From positions 1 through 6,090 of the forward strand of contig DGNZ01000127.1 of the NCBI GenBank assembly GCA_002389175.1: a stretch of 6,090 nt of DNA. Reading direction: 5' to 3'. This document shows positions 1 to 5,794 of the stretch, in pieces (within the stretch, counting starts at the first letter, position 1; each line of letters begins with the position of its first letter). Made by a program: the position numbers and the translations under genes. This DNA comes from Rhodospirillaceae bacterium UBA4479 (lineage in GTDB: Bacteria > Pseudomonadota > Alphaproteobacteria > Rhodospirillales > Casp-alpha2). Under the pieces are notes generated by a model. The model was not told the origin of the DNA, made no database searches, and saw only the letters and a list, made by a program, of their open reading frames with translations.

Positions 1-393
1 GTCCGGCATGAAGTCGTTCAGAACAGCTTTATGAATGTTGACGATCCGATCACGATCAATACCGCCCCCGTAGCCCTGATAAGCCATGGTCGAGTCAGCA
101 AAACGATCTGATATCACCCAGATGCCTTGATCTAATGCAGGAATGATCGTCTTCGCGACGTGAATTTCACGGGCAGCGTAATTCAACAATACTTCGGCCA
201 TCGGTGTCCATCGATCTACTGCGCCGGAAACCAATAATTCTCGGATGTCTTCAGACGCGGGTGCCCCACCCGGCTCACGCGTTGAAATGGCGCGAATGCC
301 CGCACTTTCCAATGCAGCAATCAGACGCTTTACCTGGGTCGACTTACCGCCACCCTCGCCGCCTTCGAATGTGATGAACTTACCGCGTGCCAC
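1..393 (-). CDS. tmk: Thymidylate kinase (dTMP kinase), N-terminal 131 codons, cut by the window edge
   Basis: Cytoplasmic enzyme that phosphorylates dTMP to dTDP with ATP, an essential step in dTTP synthesis. I translated the strand by hand: it opens MARGKFITFEGGEGGGKST, a P-loop at residues 10-19 with K17 and S18. The dTMP kinase signature TREPGG follows at 38-43, and the DRF motif (D96-R97-F98) sits in SDRFADSTMAYQG. The P-loop has no arginine, which in this family suggests the bacterial type with catalytic basic residues in the lid; the lid lies beyond the window. Family members are about 210 aa, so roughly 60% is present. The start is a GTG at 393-391, chosen because the protein begins exactly where family members do and AAGAGG lies 5 nt upstream. 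It starts 15 nt after the carboxypeptidase stop, so co-transcription is likely. In alphaproteobacteria holB commonly follows; that would be off the left edge. Identity is near certain. Confidence 0.96.
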   Translation of the reverse strand, partial: MARGKFITFEGGEGGGKSTQVKRLIAALESAGIRAISTREPGGAPASEDIRELLVSGAVDRWTPMAEVLLNYAAREIHVAKTIIPALDQGIWVISDRFADSTMAYQGYGGGIDRDRIVNIHKAVLNDFMPD

Positions 394-398
394 TCGAA

Positions 399-404
399 CC
401 TCTT
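399..404 (-). promoter_or_regulatory. Ribosome binding site of tmk (AAGAGG)
   Basis: AAGAGG reads on the minus strand 5 nt before the GTG at 393. It decides the non-ATG start, because no in-frame ATG lies near the conserved N-terminus. It sits in the 15-nt gap after the TAA of the upstream carboxypeptidase gene. Confidence 0.7.
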
Positions 405-408
405 GGAT

Positions 409-1596
409 TTACGTGGACTCGCCCCACAATAAGAATTCTAGCGCAGCACCCAATCGGCCGAACAGTCCCAATTGCTCAACGCCATTCCCTGCCATCAGCG
501 GGACTTCGACAGTTTTGAAATTAGGTGCCTCTATGACCAGCTTTCCAACCTCTTGTCCTGCCACGATGGGGGCAGCTATCGGTGATTGGTAGCGCACTGA
601 AACCTTCATATTGCGGCGCGATTTCTTGGACATGGTCAGCAGGACGTCTTGATTGATTTTCATTTCAACCGTCGGATCTGTGCCTAACCAAGTGGGTGCG
701 ATGTCGACCACTTCGCCCGTCTTGAATAACGAGTAGTTGCCGAATTCGCGAAATGCCCAATCCAGCAAACGAGCAGATTCAGTTGCGCGCGATTTCTTGC
801 TGGGGAGACCATTGACCACCAGCACCAAGCGTTGATCATCTCGCTTGGCTGTTGCAGTCAGGCCGTATCCCGCTTCTTGGGTGTGTCCCGTTTTTAAGCC
901 ATCGGCACCCGGGAACCCGTAAATCAATGGATTCCGGTTGGTTTGGCGGATGCCGTTATAAGTGAATTCTTTAACCGAGTAATAATGATAATACTTTGGA
1001 AACGCCGTGACGATCTTATCCGCCAGAATAGCAAGATCACGTGCCGTCATGCGCTGTCCAGGATCCGGCCAACCTGTCGAATTGGCGAATGTGCTGTTTG
1101 CCATCCCGATCTCGCGCGCCTTTTCCGTCATCTGACGGGCAAAGGCTTCTTCGCTGCCCGCCAAATTCTCGGCGACCACGATGCAGGCATCGTTACCCGA
1201 TTGGACGATGATACCCAGGATTAAATCTTCAACCCGGACTTCACTGTTGGGCGGTAAGAACATGGTGGAGCTACCGCTCGCAGCGCCACCCTTGCGCCAT
1301 GCGTTTTCTGATACGCGGAACGTATCGTCGAGCGATACACGTCCCTCTTTTAGGCTTTCGAACAACAGATACACCGTCATGATTTTGCTCATCGATGCGG
1401 GTGGCATCGATTGATCAGCATTCTTGTCCAAAAGCACGGTACCAGTCGCGGTATCGAATAGAATGGCTTCGCGTGCTTGGGTATCGATGCCGCTGGCAGC
1501 ATGAACGTGGTGTACATAGCTCACGGAAAAGGCACCGATAAGCATGACACCACCTACGACGCCACGCTTAATATAATTCATCACAAAACCCATCAT
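409..1596 (-). CDS. Penicillin-binding D-alanyl-D-alanine carboxypeptidase (peptidase S11, PBP5/6 type)
   Basis: Periplasmic serine DD-carboxypeptidase that removes the terminal D-Ala from peptidoglycan pentapeptides, limiting cross-linking. It has 395 aa, usual for the family. Residues 7-33 look like a signal peptide (two basic residues, a hydrophobic run, then cleavage probable after V-H-A33). The three active-site motifs are intact: SMSK at 68-71 (nucleophile S68, K71), SGN at 133-135 and KTG at 235-237. A C-terminal beta-rich PBP5_C-type domain follows from about 287 to 372. The tail from about 374 (LGLFGRLGAALEFLLW) is a likely amphipathic membrane-anchoring helix, as in E. coli DacA/DacC/DacD. 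GGTGA at 1601-1605 lies 4 nt before the first ATG and 7 nt before a second adjacent ATG at 1593, so either could be used. The gene lies 42 nt after rlpA and 15 nt before tmk. Which E. coli paralogue it matches cannot be told by eye, so no symbol is given. Confidence 0.95.
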   Translation of the reverse strand: MMGFVMNYIKRGVVGGVMLIGAFSVSYVHHVHAASGIDTQAREAILFDTATGTVLLDKNADQSMPPASMSKIMTVYLLFESLKEGRVSLDDTFRVSENAWRKGGAASGSSTMFLPPNSEVRVEDLILGIIVQSGNDACIVVAENLAGSEEAFARQMTEKAREIGMANSTFANSTGWPDPGQRMTARDLAILADKIVTAFPKYYHYYSVKEFTYNGIRQTNRNPLIYGFPGADGLKTGHTQEAGYGLTATAKRDDQRLVLVVNGLPSKKSRATESARLLDWAFREFGNYSLFKTGEVVDIAPTWLGTDPTVEMKINQDVLLTMSKKSRRNMKVSVRYQSPIAAPIVAGQEVGKLVIEAPNFKTVEVPLMAGNGVEQLGLFGRLGAALEFLLWGEST

Positions 1597-1602
1597 TCGT
1601 TC

Positions 1603-1630
1603 ACCGTAAAAATAAATAGTGTCCAGATCA
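1603..1630. repeat. Intergenic repeat copy 1 (rlpA-dac gap)
   Basis: On the plus strand this stretch has three blocks in order: ACCGT (1603-1607), TAAATAGTGTC (1613-1623) and CCAGATCA (1623-1630). The same three blocks in the same order occur at 2670-2703 in the next gap upstream. The copies differ by about 6 extra bases here after ACCGT and about 12 extra bases in the other copy after TAAATAGTGTC. The block abuts the carboxypeptidase ribosome binding site. Function unknown; it could be a shared regulatory site, a decayed small repeat, or partly chance in AT-rich sequence. Confidence 0.5.
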
Positions 1631-1638
1631 TGACGTCA

Positions 1639-2634
1639 CTAATCGACGATGATCCGCGCATCCGGATAACCTGTTCCAACAACCTGCGCTAACACGGTAT
1701 CGGCATCACCAACGCTGGCGATGGGGCCGACGCGCACCCGGAATAAATCTTTACCGTTGATCAGCACGCGATCCAAAAAGACGTTCCCCAGAGAGCTCAA
1801 ACGTGCCCGAACTTTGTTGGCATTCTCAAACAAACCAAAGGCACCCGCCTGAACAAAGATCGACGTCGGCTCAACACGCTCTTGGCCAAGCCTTGGTTCT
1901 TTTTCAGCATTCGCGATCAAATCTTCTTGGCGCGCGATTTCAGCCGCTTGCGGGATCGGCGCAGGCGCAGATGACGGCACCGGAGTCACTGTCGATGTCG
2001 ATCCAGACGCACCAACAAGGACAGGCAATGTTTCAGCGCTGACGGTGGCCTTTGGCATTTTATCGACCGTAATCGGAGAGCCAACACGCGCCAACTGACT
2101 TTGGTTCTGCATGCGGGCTGCAATCGCACGCGATTGATCTGCCAAAATCTGAACACGGACCCGCGCAGTGCCTTGTTGCTGGAATCCCAACAACTGCGAA
2201 CCACGCCGGGAAATATCGATGATACGGCCCTTTGCGAACGGGCCGCGATCATTGACTTTAAGAACCAGCGATCGACCGTTTTCAAGGTTCGTGACGCGCA
2301 CGAAGCTCGGCATCGGTAAAGTCCGGTGGGCGGCAGTCAGCGCGTTCATATCATAATCTTCGCCGTTCGCCGTCAGTTTCCCGTGGAATTGGGCACCATA
2401 CCAAGACGCAATTCCAGTTTCATCGTATTCGTAATTTTCTTCTGGATGATACCAGATGCCTTCGATTTGATATGGGTTTCCGACCTTATAATATCCGCCT
2501 GATGGGGTATTAGAATCGATGGCCTGCGATGCCCGTTTAGCGGAATGGATCAACAGTTGCGTTTCAGCACACCCCGTTACAAATAACCCCAGTCCGCAGG
2601 CCAAAAGCACCGCACGCACGCTAGATCTTCTCAT
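1639..2634 (-). CDS. rlpA: RlpA: septal lipoprotein lytic transglycosylase (DPBB plus SPOR domains)
   Basis: Outer-membrane-anchored lipoprotein; in Pseudomonas aeruginosa RlpA cleaves glycan strands stripped of stem peptides and aids daughter-cell separation. From the ATG at 2634 it has 331 aa. The signal peptide ends in a good lipobox, V19-T20-G21-C22. The double-psi beta-barrel domain spans about 74-164 and contains SWYG, E92, H103 and D129. Their spacing (11 and 26 residues) matches the E/H/D residues I recall as important in the P. aeruginosa enzyme, so activity is likely retained. A Pro/Ala/Ser-rich linker (about 195-255) leads to a C-terminal SPOR domain (about 257-331, starting TSIFVQAGAF), which binds denuded septal glycan. 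GGGAG at 2644-2648 lies 9 nt before this ATG. Two TTG codons at 2640 and 2637 are closer, giving up to 333 aa, but ATG is preferred. The stop is TAG at 1639. It lies in a run with mltB upstream and the carboxypeptidase downstream. Confidence 0.95.
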   Translation of the reverse strand: MRRSSVRAVLLACGLGLFVTGCAETQLLIHSAKRASQAIDSNTPSGGYYKVGNPYQIEGIWYHPEENYEYDETGIASWYGAQFHGKLTANGEDYDMNALTAAHRTLPMPSFVRVTNLENGRSLVLKVNDRGPFAKGRIIDISRRGSQLLGFQQQGTARVRVQILADQSRAIAARMQNQSQLARVGSPITVDKMPKATVSAETLPVLVGASGSTSTVTPVPSSAPAPIPQAAEIARQEDLIANAEKEPRLGQERVEPTSIFVQAGAFGLFENANKVRARLSSLGNVFLDRVLINGKDLFRVRVGPIASVGDADTVLAQVVGTGYPDARIIVD

Positions 2635-2643
2635 CAACAAAAA

Positions 2644-2648
2644 CTCCC
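2644..2648 (-). promoter_or_regulatory. Ribosome binding site of rlpA (GGGAG)
   Basis: GGGAG on the minus strand is followed by a T-rich spacer and then TTG-TTG-ATG in frame. The distance is 3, 6 or 9 nt to the three possible starts, so the site does not fully resolve the start; ATG at 2634 is the conservative choice. Confidence 0.55.
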
Positions 2649-2669
2649 AACAGGCATCAACCTGCTTAT

Positions 2670-2703
2670 ACCGTAAATAGTGTCATAGCACGACACCAGA
2701 TCA
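2670..2703. repeat. Intergenic repeat copy 2 (mltB-rlpA gap)
   Basis: Second copy of the ordered blocks ACCGT (2670-2674), TAAATAGTGTC (2674-2684) and CCAGATCA (2696-2703) seen at 1603-1630. The about 12 bases that separate the last two blocks here create a short hairpin, GTGTC (2680-2684) with GACAC (2692-2696) and a 7-nt loop, which the other copy lacks. The last block overlaps the left arm of the 18-bp palindrome at 2700-2717. Confidence 0.5.
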
Positions 2704-2732
2704 CAATATATTGTGATTTTATCCACTATTTA
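2674..2732. repeat. 9-bp inverted repeat enclosing the palindrome
   Basis: TAAATAGTG at 2674-2682 is the exact reverse complement of CACTATTTA at 2724-2732, separated by 41 bp. The right arm contains the TAA stop codon of mltB (2730-2732). The arms are not centred on the palindrome at 2700-2717, so this is not one simple nested hairpin. The left arm also belongs to the intergenic repeat shared with the rlpA-dac gap, so this 9-mer appears three times in two gaps. Confidence 0.55.
2700..2717. promoter_or_regulatory. Perfect 18-bp palindrome ATCACAATATATTGTGAT, candidate operator
   Basis: The sequence equals its own reverse complement over all 18 positions. It lies 66 nt upstream of the rlpA ATG and 13 nt downstream of the mltB coding end. 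Such symmetry suits a dimeric helix-turn-helix regulator. The half-sites are arranged TCACA-N6-TGTGA, the reverse of the CRP/FNR arrangement TGTGA-N6-TCACA, so it is not a CRP-type site. It has no strong U-tract on the coding strand, which argues against a terminator. The regulator is unknown, and chance in AT-rich sequence is possible. Confidence 0.45.
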
Positions 2733-3941
2733 GCCGGATGTGCCTGAACGTAACCGCTCTAACAGTCCAAATGTTGGATGACCGTCCGCTGGAAGATTGT
2801 TCGATTTTTGAAATGCGCGGATCGCGCCACGGGTCATTGGCCCTGCACGACCATCAATACCGCCGGTATCAAAGCCCAATTTGCTCAGCATTCTTTGCAT
2901 CTGAGAGATATCGGTAAATTTCAACATTTGCGCATCGGCAGGCTTTGCGACACTTAGGCCCGGCAAGCCAATAAAGCTGTCTGCAAGTAAACCGACGGCT
3001 ATGGCGTAAAGTTCTGACGAGTTCCAGCGCATGATTGTGCGGAAATTGTCATACACGAGGAATGCCGGGCCTGACGCACCTGCGGGCACCAAGACCGATG
3101 CCATGACATCTGCCTGGGGTAAATCGCCACCGCCGACTTTGCGAACACCCAATGCCTGCCAATCAGCGACGGATTTTTTCATATGACGTCCCGCAATCGA
3201 CCATTCAAACCCCTTGGGCACGATGACTTCACGCCCCCATGTGTAATCCGGTTGCCAGCCCGCTTTGCGCAAATAATTGGATGCCGATGCGAACGCATCG
3301 CCCAGATTATTCCATAGGTCGCGGCGGCCATCGCCATCATAATCAACCGCATACGCTTCAAACGTTGTCGGAATGAACTGCATATTTCCCATGGCGCCGG
3401 CCCACGAGGATTTCACATCCACGGGGACATCGCCTAGTCCGACCAATTTAACGGCTGCCAGAAGTTGTTGGCGAAAAAAATCAGCGCGGCGTGCATCGTG
3501 GCCCAATGTGGCGACAGCGCTTAACATGTGGAATGCGCCAAAGTTCCGGCCAAAATCTGTTTCCACTCCCCAGAATGCGACCAAGAAACGTGGCGGAACA
3601 CCGTATTTTTTCTCGACCTCGTTAAGTAACTTGGCATGCTTTTTCAGCATTGCCTTGCCCTTCTCTATTCTAGAATCAGGAATGTAAATTTCCAAATACC
3701 GCCAAAGTGTGAGCATGAATTCAGGCTGTCGGCGGTCCAGTTCCAGAACCCGTGGAATCGGCTTAACACTCGAAAGCGCACGTTCGACCGCATCCGGGGC
3801 CACACCAGCGTTTGTAGCCTCTACTTTGAAGCCTTTGAGCCACTGGTCGAATGGCATTTTTTCCGTTGCCTGGGCACCCACAATCGATGTGCTCAGCAAT
3901 AAGGCGCCAAGGGCGCAAGTTTGGATCAGACGAGAGATCAA
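2730..3941 (-). CDS. mltB: Secreted lytic murein transglycosylase, MltB family, with C-terminal peptidoglycan-binding domain
   Basis: Periplasmic enzyme that cleaves the MurNAc-GlcNAc bond non-hydrolytically, leaving 1,6-anhydroMurNAc ends. From the TTG at 3941 it has 403 aa. A signal peptide (ISRLIQTCALGALLLSTSIV, cleavage probable after GAQA) has no lipobox, so it should be soluble, unlike lipoprotein MltB of E. coli. The SLT_2 catalytic domain spans about 32-328, with catalytic E127 in GVETDFG, the conserved GAMGNMQFIPTTF (182-194) and the EF-hand-like loop DYDGDGRRDLW (200-210). A PG_binding_1 domain occupies about 339-397. This architecture matches the MltB_2-type group common in alphaproteobacteria. 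The frame stays open upstream to an ATG at 4040, but that start would overlap the upstream gene by 70 nt and put about 33 charged residues before the signal peptide. TTG with TGGAG 8 nt upstream is better. It lies 29 nt after the DUF218 gene. Confidence 0.92.
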   Translation of the reverse strand: MISRLIQTCALGALLLSTSIVGAQATEKMPFDQWLKGFKVEATNAGVAPDAVERALSSVKPIPRVLELDRRQPEFMLTLWRYLEIYIPDSRIEKGKAMLKKHAKLLNEVEKKYGVPPRFLVAFWGVETDFGRNFGAFHMLSAVATLGHDARRADFFRQQLLAAVKLVGLGDVPVDVKSSWAGAMGNMQFIPTTFEAYAVDYDGDGRRDLWNNLGDAFASASNYLRKAGWQPDYTWGREVIVPKGFEWSIAGRHMKKSVADWQALGVRKVGGGDLPQADVMASVLVPAGASGPAFLVYDNFRTIMRWNSSELYAIAVGLLADSFIGLPGLSVAKPADAQMLKFTDISQMQRMLSKLGFDTGGIDGRAGPMTRGAIRAFQKSNNLPADGHPTFGLLERLRSGTSG

Positions 3942-3949
3942 TTTGTATA

Positions 3950-3954
3950 CTCCA
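3950..3954 (-). promoter_or_regulatory. Ribosome binding site deciding the TTG start of mltB (TGGAG)
   Basis: TGGAG on the minus strand lies 8 nt before TTG at 3941, in the 29-nt gap after the upstream stop codon. The next in-frame Val codon is GTA, not a start. The choice yields a clean signal peptide directly at the N-terminus and removes the overlap with the upstream gene. Confidence 0.6.
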
Positions 3955-3970
3955 GTGTTACGTTTAGGCG

Positions 3971-4768
3971 TTACTGTCGCGGTTTCGGAAACGCTGCGTC
4001 GCTTTTCCCATTCAACCAGTACGCAATCAAGCCAATCCATTCATGCGTTGCGCCATATAGACTGCCGAGGCCCTGGGTAAAGCTTAGAGGTGAATTGACC
4101 TTTTCGTCAGGGTTTGTGGAATAATCCACGGGATACGGGATAACCTCCCAGCCCTGCGCGCGGAAAACACCAACAGCGCGTGGCATGTGGAATGCAGATG
4201 TGACCAAGACCCACCGATCATAAGGACCAGGTTCGACCATGTGCCGAGCATTTGTCACATTTTCCCAGGTGTTTCTAGCTTCACGATCTAATAGCAATTG
4301 CGGCGCACGAACCCCCAGCGATTCATATAACGACACCACATAATCTGCTTCTCGTACATCCGTATCGAATAGTGAGCCTGTTCCGCCTGTGAAAATCACC
4401 TTGGCATTTGGATTGGCACGGGCCAGTTCCGCCGACTTGGTAATTCGCTCAACAGCCCCGCCAATGACGAGTGTTTCGCGCGCGGCACTCAATTGGGGAT
4501 TAATAACACCGCCAAGAACAATGATTCCGTCGACACTTTGAAGTGATAAATCCTGCGAGGGGAAACGGTCCTCAAGTGCCAAGCGCATCCAACTGCCAAA
4601 GGGTAAAAACGTGATCGATAATGCAGCGACAACAACTAAGGCAACGATGCTTCGGCCCAATTTTTTGAACCTTGTCATCGTAAGAAACAAACCAATGATC
4701 AGTGCGATCAGTAGTGCGTTTCCTGGTTCTGCAAAAAACCAAAGTACCTTGGAAAGATAGAAGAACAT
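3971..4768 (-). CDS. ElyC/YdcF-family inner-membrane protein (DUF218)
   Basis: 265 aa, close in size and layout to E. coli ElyC: two N-terminal membrane segments (about 15-31 and 40-56), then a DUF218 domain from about 79 to 252. Family motifs are visible: IIVLGG (82-87), TGGTGS (128-132), the NT-x-EN element in EARNTWENVTNAR (163-175), VTSAFHMPRA (189-198) and a PYPVDYST segment. E. coli ElyC supports peptidoglycan assembly and lipid-carrier metabolism by an unsettled mechanism; SanA and YdcF are relatives, and YdcF is reported to bind S-adenosylmethionine. The neighbours here are cell-wall enzymes, which favours an ElyC-like role, but this is inference, so no symbol is given. The ATG at 4768 has a modest AAGG 8 nt upstream (4777-4780). 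It appears to be the first gene of the run to tmk, with a 234-bp gap before it. Confidence 0.88.
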   Translation of the reverse strand: MFFYLSKVLWFFAEPGNALLIALIIGLFLTMTRFKKLGRSIVALVVVAALSITFLPFGSWMRLALEDRFPSQDLSLQSVDGIIVLGGVINPQLSAARETLVIGGAVERITKSAELARANPNAKVIFTGGTGSLFDTDVREADYVVSLYESLGVRAPQLLLDREARNTWENVTNARHMVEPGPYDRWVLVTSAFHMPRAVGVFRAQGWEVIPYPVDYSTNPDEKVNSPLSFTQGLGSLYGATHEWIGLIAYWLNGKSDAAFPKPRQ

Positions 4769-4773
4769 GCGCC

Positions 4774-4829
4774 CTGCCTTGCTACGTCTGTAACGCGGTC
4801 CCCGTCGACCAGCAAACGTGGCCAGGCAG
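4774..4829 (-). other. Possible folded leader before the DUF218 gene
   Basis: On the minus strand three pairs of complementary segments nest in order: CTGCC (4825-4829) with GGCAG (4774-4778), TTGCT (4811-4815) with AGCAA (4779-4783), and GGTC (4807-4810) with GACC (4797-4800) around a 6-nt loop. Bulges of about 9 and 13 nt interrupt the stem, so stability is uncertain. The 3' arm includes the AAGG that probably serves as ribosome binding site, so folding could limit translation. It matches no riboswitch class I recognise. Confidence 0.3.
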
Positions 4830-4898
4830 AACGATCAAATGAAAATGAGGCAGCTCAATGGCAAACAGCTACAGTGTTGAAACTTATATGTTTTTTTA

Positions 4899-4927
4899 AT
4901 TATACGACCAATACATGCAGAAATCAG
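4899..4927 (-). promoter_or_regulatory. Candidate sigma-70 promoter for the DUF218-mltB-rlpA-dac-tmk run
   Basis: On the minus strand a perfect TATAAT (-10) lies at 4899-4904, with CTGATT (4922-4927) as a weak -35 (3 of 6 match) at 17-bp spacing. An A-tract follows the -10. Transcription would start near 4892, giving a leader of about 120 nt to the ATG at 4768. The placement in the longest gap of the window, upstream of five closely spaced genes, supports it; the poor -35 weakens it. Confidence 0.45.
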
Positions 4928-5002
4928 CGAGATGCATTCACATGTCAGTAAATCTATTACCTAAAATTCTACGTGCCCGCGGTGTTCGATTCGAAAAACA
5001 GC

Positions 5003-5782
5003 TTACTTAGGCGGGGTCGTCGCCAAAATAGGGGCAGGTTCTGATGCAAAGGTGGGGAAATCAGTTTCCACATCTTTGCCGTTTGTCACCAGATAGTTCC
5101 GGTTTTGCTCATACGCTTCGCGTTCGGCGACGTATGGATCAACAGCCCCAGCTCCAAGAGATTTGATCGCATCTTGGTTGTTAGCATAATTGACGCCACC
5201 ATCCGCAGCCTGAACAGCAAGCGGAAATGGATTGGCTAATCCAATGAGCAAATCACCTGTGGCATCACGCAAATTGCTTGGCCCCAGAATAGGCAATACG
5301 ATATGCGGACCAGATTCGACTCCATTTGCAGCCATGGCTTGGCCCAAGTCTTCTTTGCGTTGTTCAATGCCAACGTCTTTGGCGGCATCACCGATGCCCC
5401 CGATCCCAACGGTGGAGTTCATCAGAAAACGTTTCGTCGCATTGCCCGCGTTTTCGGCATCACCCTGTAGCAAGGAACTCACCGCAGTCACGGGTTCGGA
5501 TAAGTTCGAGAAAATATTGGAAATGCCCTGCTGGAAATCCGGTGGCGTGATGTACTGATATCCATCGACAACAGGATCAATCACAGCGTCACGGAATATA
5601 CGGTTGAAACCGGATGTGAAACGGTTGACGCCTTCGAGTGGATCAGAAGATTCAGCCTGGATATCTTCGTTAACTGCGCTTGCATCGTCGGCAAGCGGAG
5701 CAGTAACGGCCCATAAAAGCACCACCGCACCCGCAAAACATGCGCCCACTAAACGACGATTTGTCATTAACAACTCAATCAT
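5003..5782 (-). CDS. mlaA: MlaA/VacJ-family protein, outer-membrane lipid asymmetry (no usable lipobox)
   Basis: MlaA removes mislocalised phospholipids from the outer leaflet of the outer membrane and passes them to MlaC for return to the inner membrane. From the ATG at 5782 it has 259 aa, typical of the family. Family landmarks: DPLEGVNR (47-54), NIFSNLSEPV (89-98), FLMNSTVGIGGIGD (119-132), GPHIVLPILGPSNLRDA (158-174) and DPYVAEREAY (215-224). The N-terminus has one hydrophobic stretch (about 11-30) ending APLADDASA, suggesting signal peptidase I cleavage. The only cysteine, in LVGAC, precedes most of the hydrophobic stretch, so lipidation is unlikely; E. coli MlaA is a lipoprotein. The frame is open to 5878, but AGGAGG at 5789-5794 sits 6 nt before this ATG (3 nt before an adjacent ATG at 5785). 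The stop is 234 bp from the next gene, and no mlaC is adjacent inside the window. The 126-bp gap upstream shows no convincing promoter. Confidence 0.92.
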   Translation of the reverse strand: MIELLMTNRRLVGACFAGAVVLLWAVTAPLADDASAVNEDIQAESSDPLEGVNRFTSGFNRIFRDAVIDPVVDGYQYITPPDFQQGISNIFSNLSEPVTAVSSLLQGDAENAGNATKRFLMNSTVGIGGIGDAAKDVGIEQRKEDLGQAMAANGVESGPHIVLPILGPSNLRDATGDLLIGLANPFPLAVQAADGGVNYANNQDAIKSLGAGAVDPYVAEREAYEQNRNYLVTNGKDVETDFPTFASEPAPILATTPPK

Positions 5783-5788
5783 CATCTT

Positions 5789-5794
5789 CCTCCT
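5789..5794 (-). promoter_or_regulatory. Ribosome binding site deciding the start of mlaA (AGGAGG)
   Basis: A full-consensus AGGAGG on the minus strand lies 6 nt before ATG 5782 and 3 nt before ATG 5785. It rules out the 32-codon longer frame starting at 5878, whose Cys- and Lys-rich extension does not resemble a signal peptide. It is the strongest ribosome binding site in the window. Confidence 0.75.

Noticed and set aside
617..799. 13-nt direct repeat GCGCGATTTCTTG (617-629 and 787-799) inside the carboxypeptidase gene
   Set aside because: Both encode the peptide SKKSR in frame; a short basic motif with shared codons explains it without any repeat element.
1631..1638. Palindrome TGACGTCA beside the rlpA stop
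   Set aside because: 8-bp palindromes are expected by chance many times in a window this size, and it is adjacent to the stop codon with no supporting context.
943..1692. Plus-strand open frames opposite the carboxypeptidase and other genes
   Set aside because: They are antisense to well-supported genes with intact motifs, and their translations show no family resemblance or plausible start signals.
2700..2717. CRP/FNR binding site
   Set aside because: The half-sites are TCACA then TGTGA, the reverse of the CRP order, and there is no TTGAT-N4-ATCAA core.
3942..4040. N-terminal extension of the mltB frame to the ATG at 4040
   Set aside because: It would overlap the DUF218 gene and bury the signal peptide; TTG at 3941 has a ribosome binding site and suits the family.
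4840..4880. Small plus-strand frame MKMRQLNGKQLQC in the gap
   Set aside because: Thirteen codons, no ribosome binding site and no recognisable feature.
4985..4995. TTCGATTCGAA near the mlaA stop as a terminator stem or tRNA T-loop
   Set aside because: The stem is only 5 bp with a 1-nt centre and no U-tract on the coding strand. For a T-arm, the flanking 5-nt segments do not pair and no acceptor stem exists.
5731..5752. Lipobox LVGAC in MlaA
   Set aside because: The cysteine comes before most of the hydrophobic core rather than at its end, so lipoprotein processing there is implausible.
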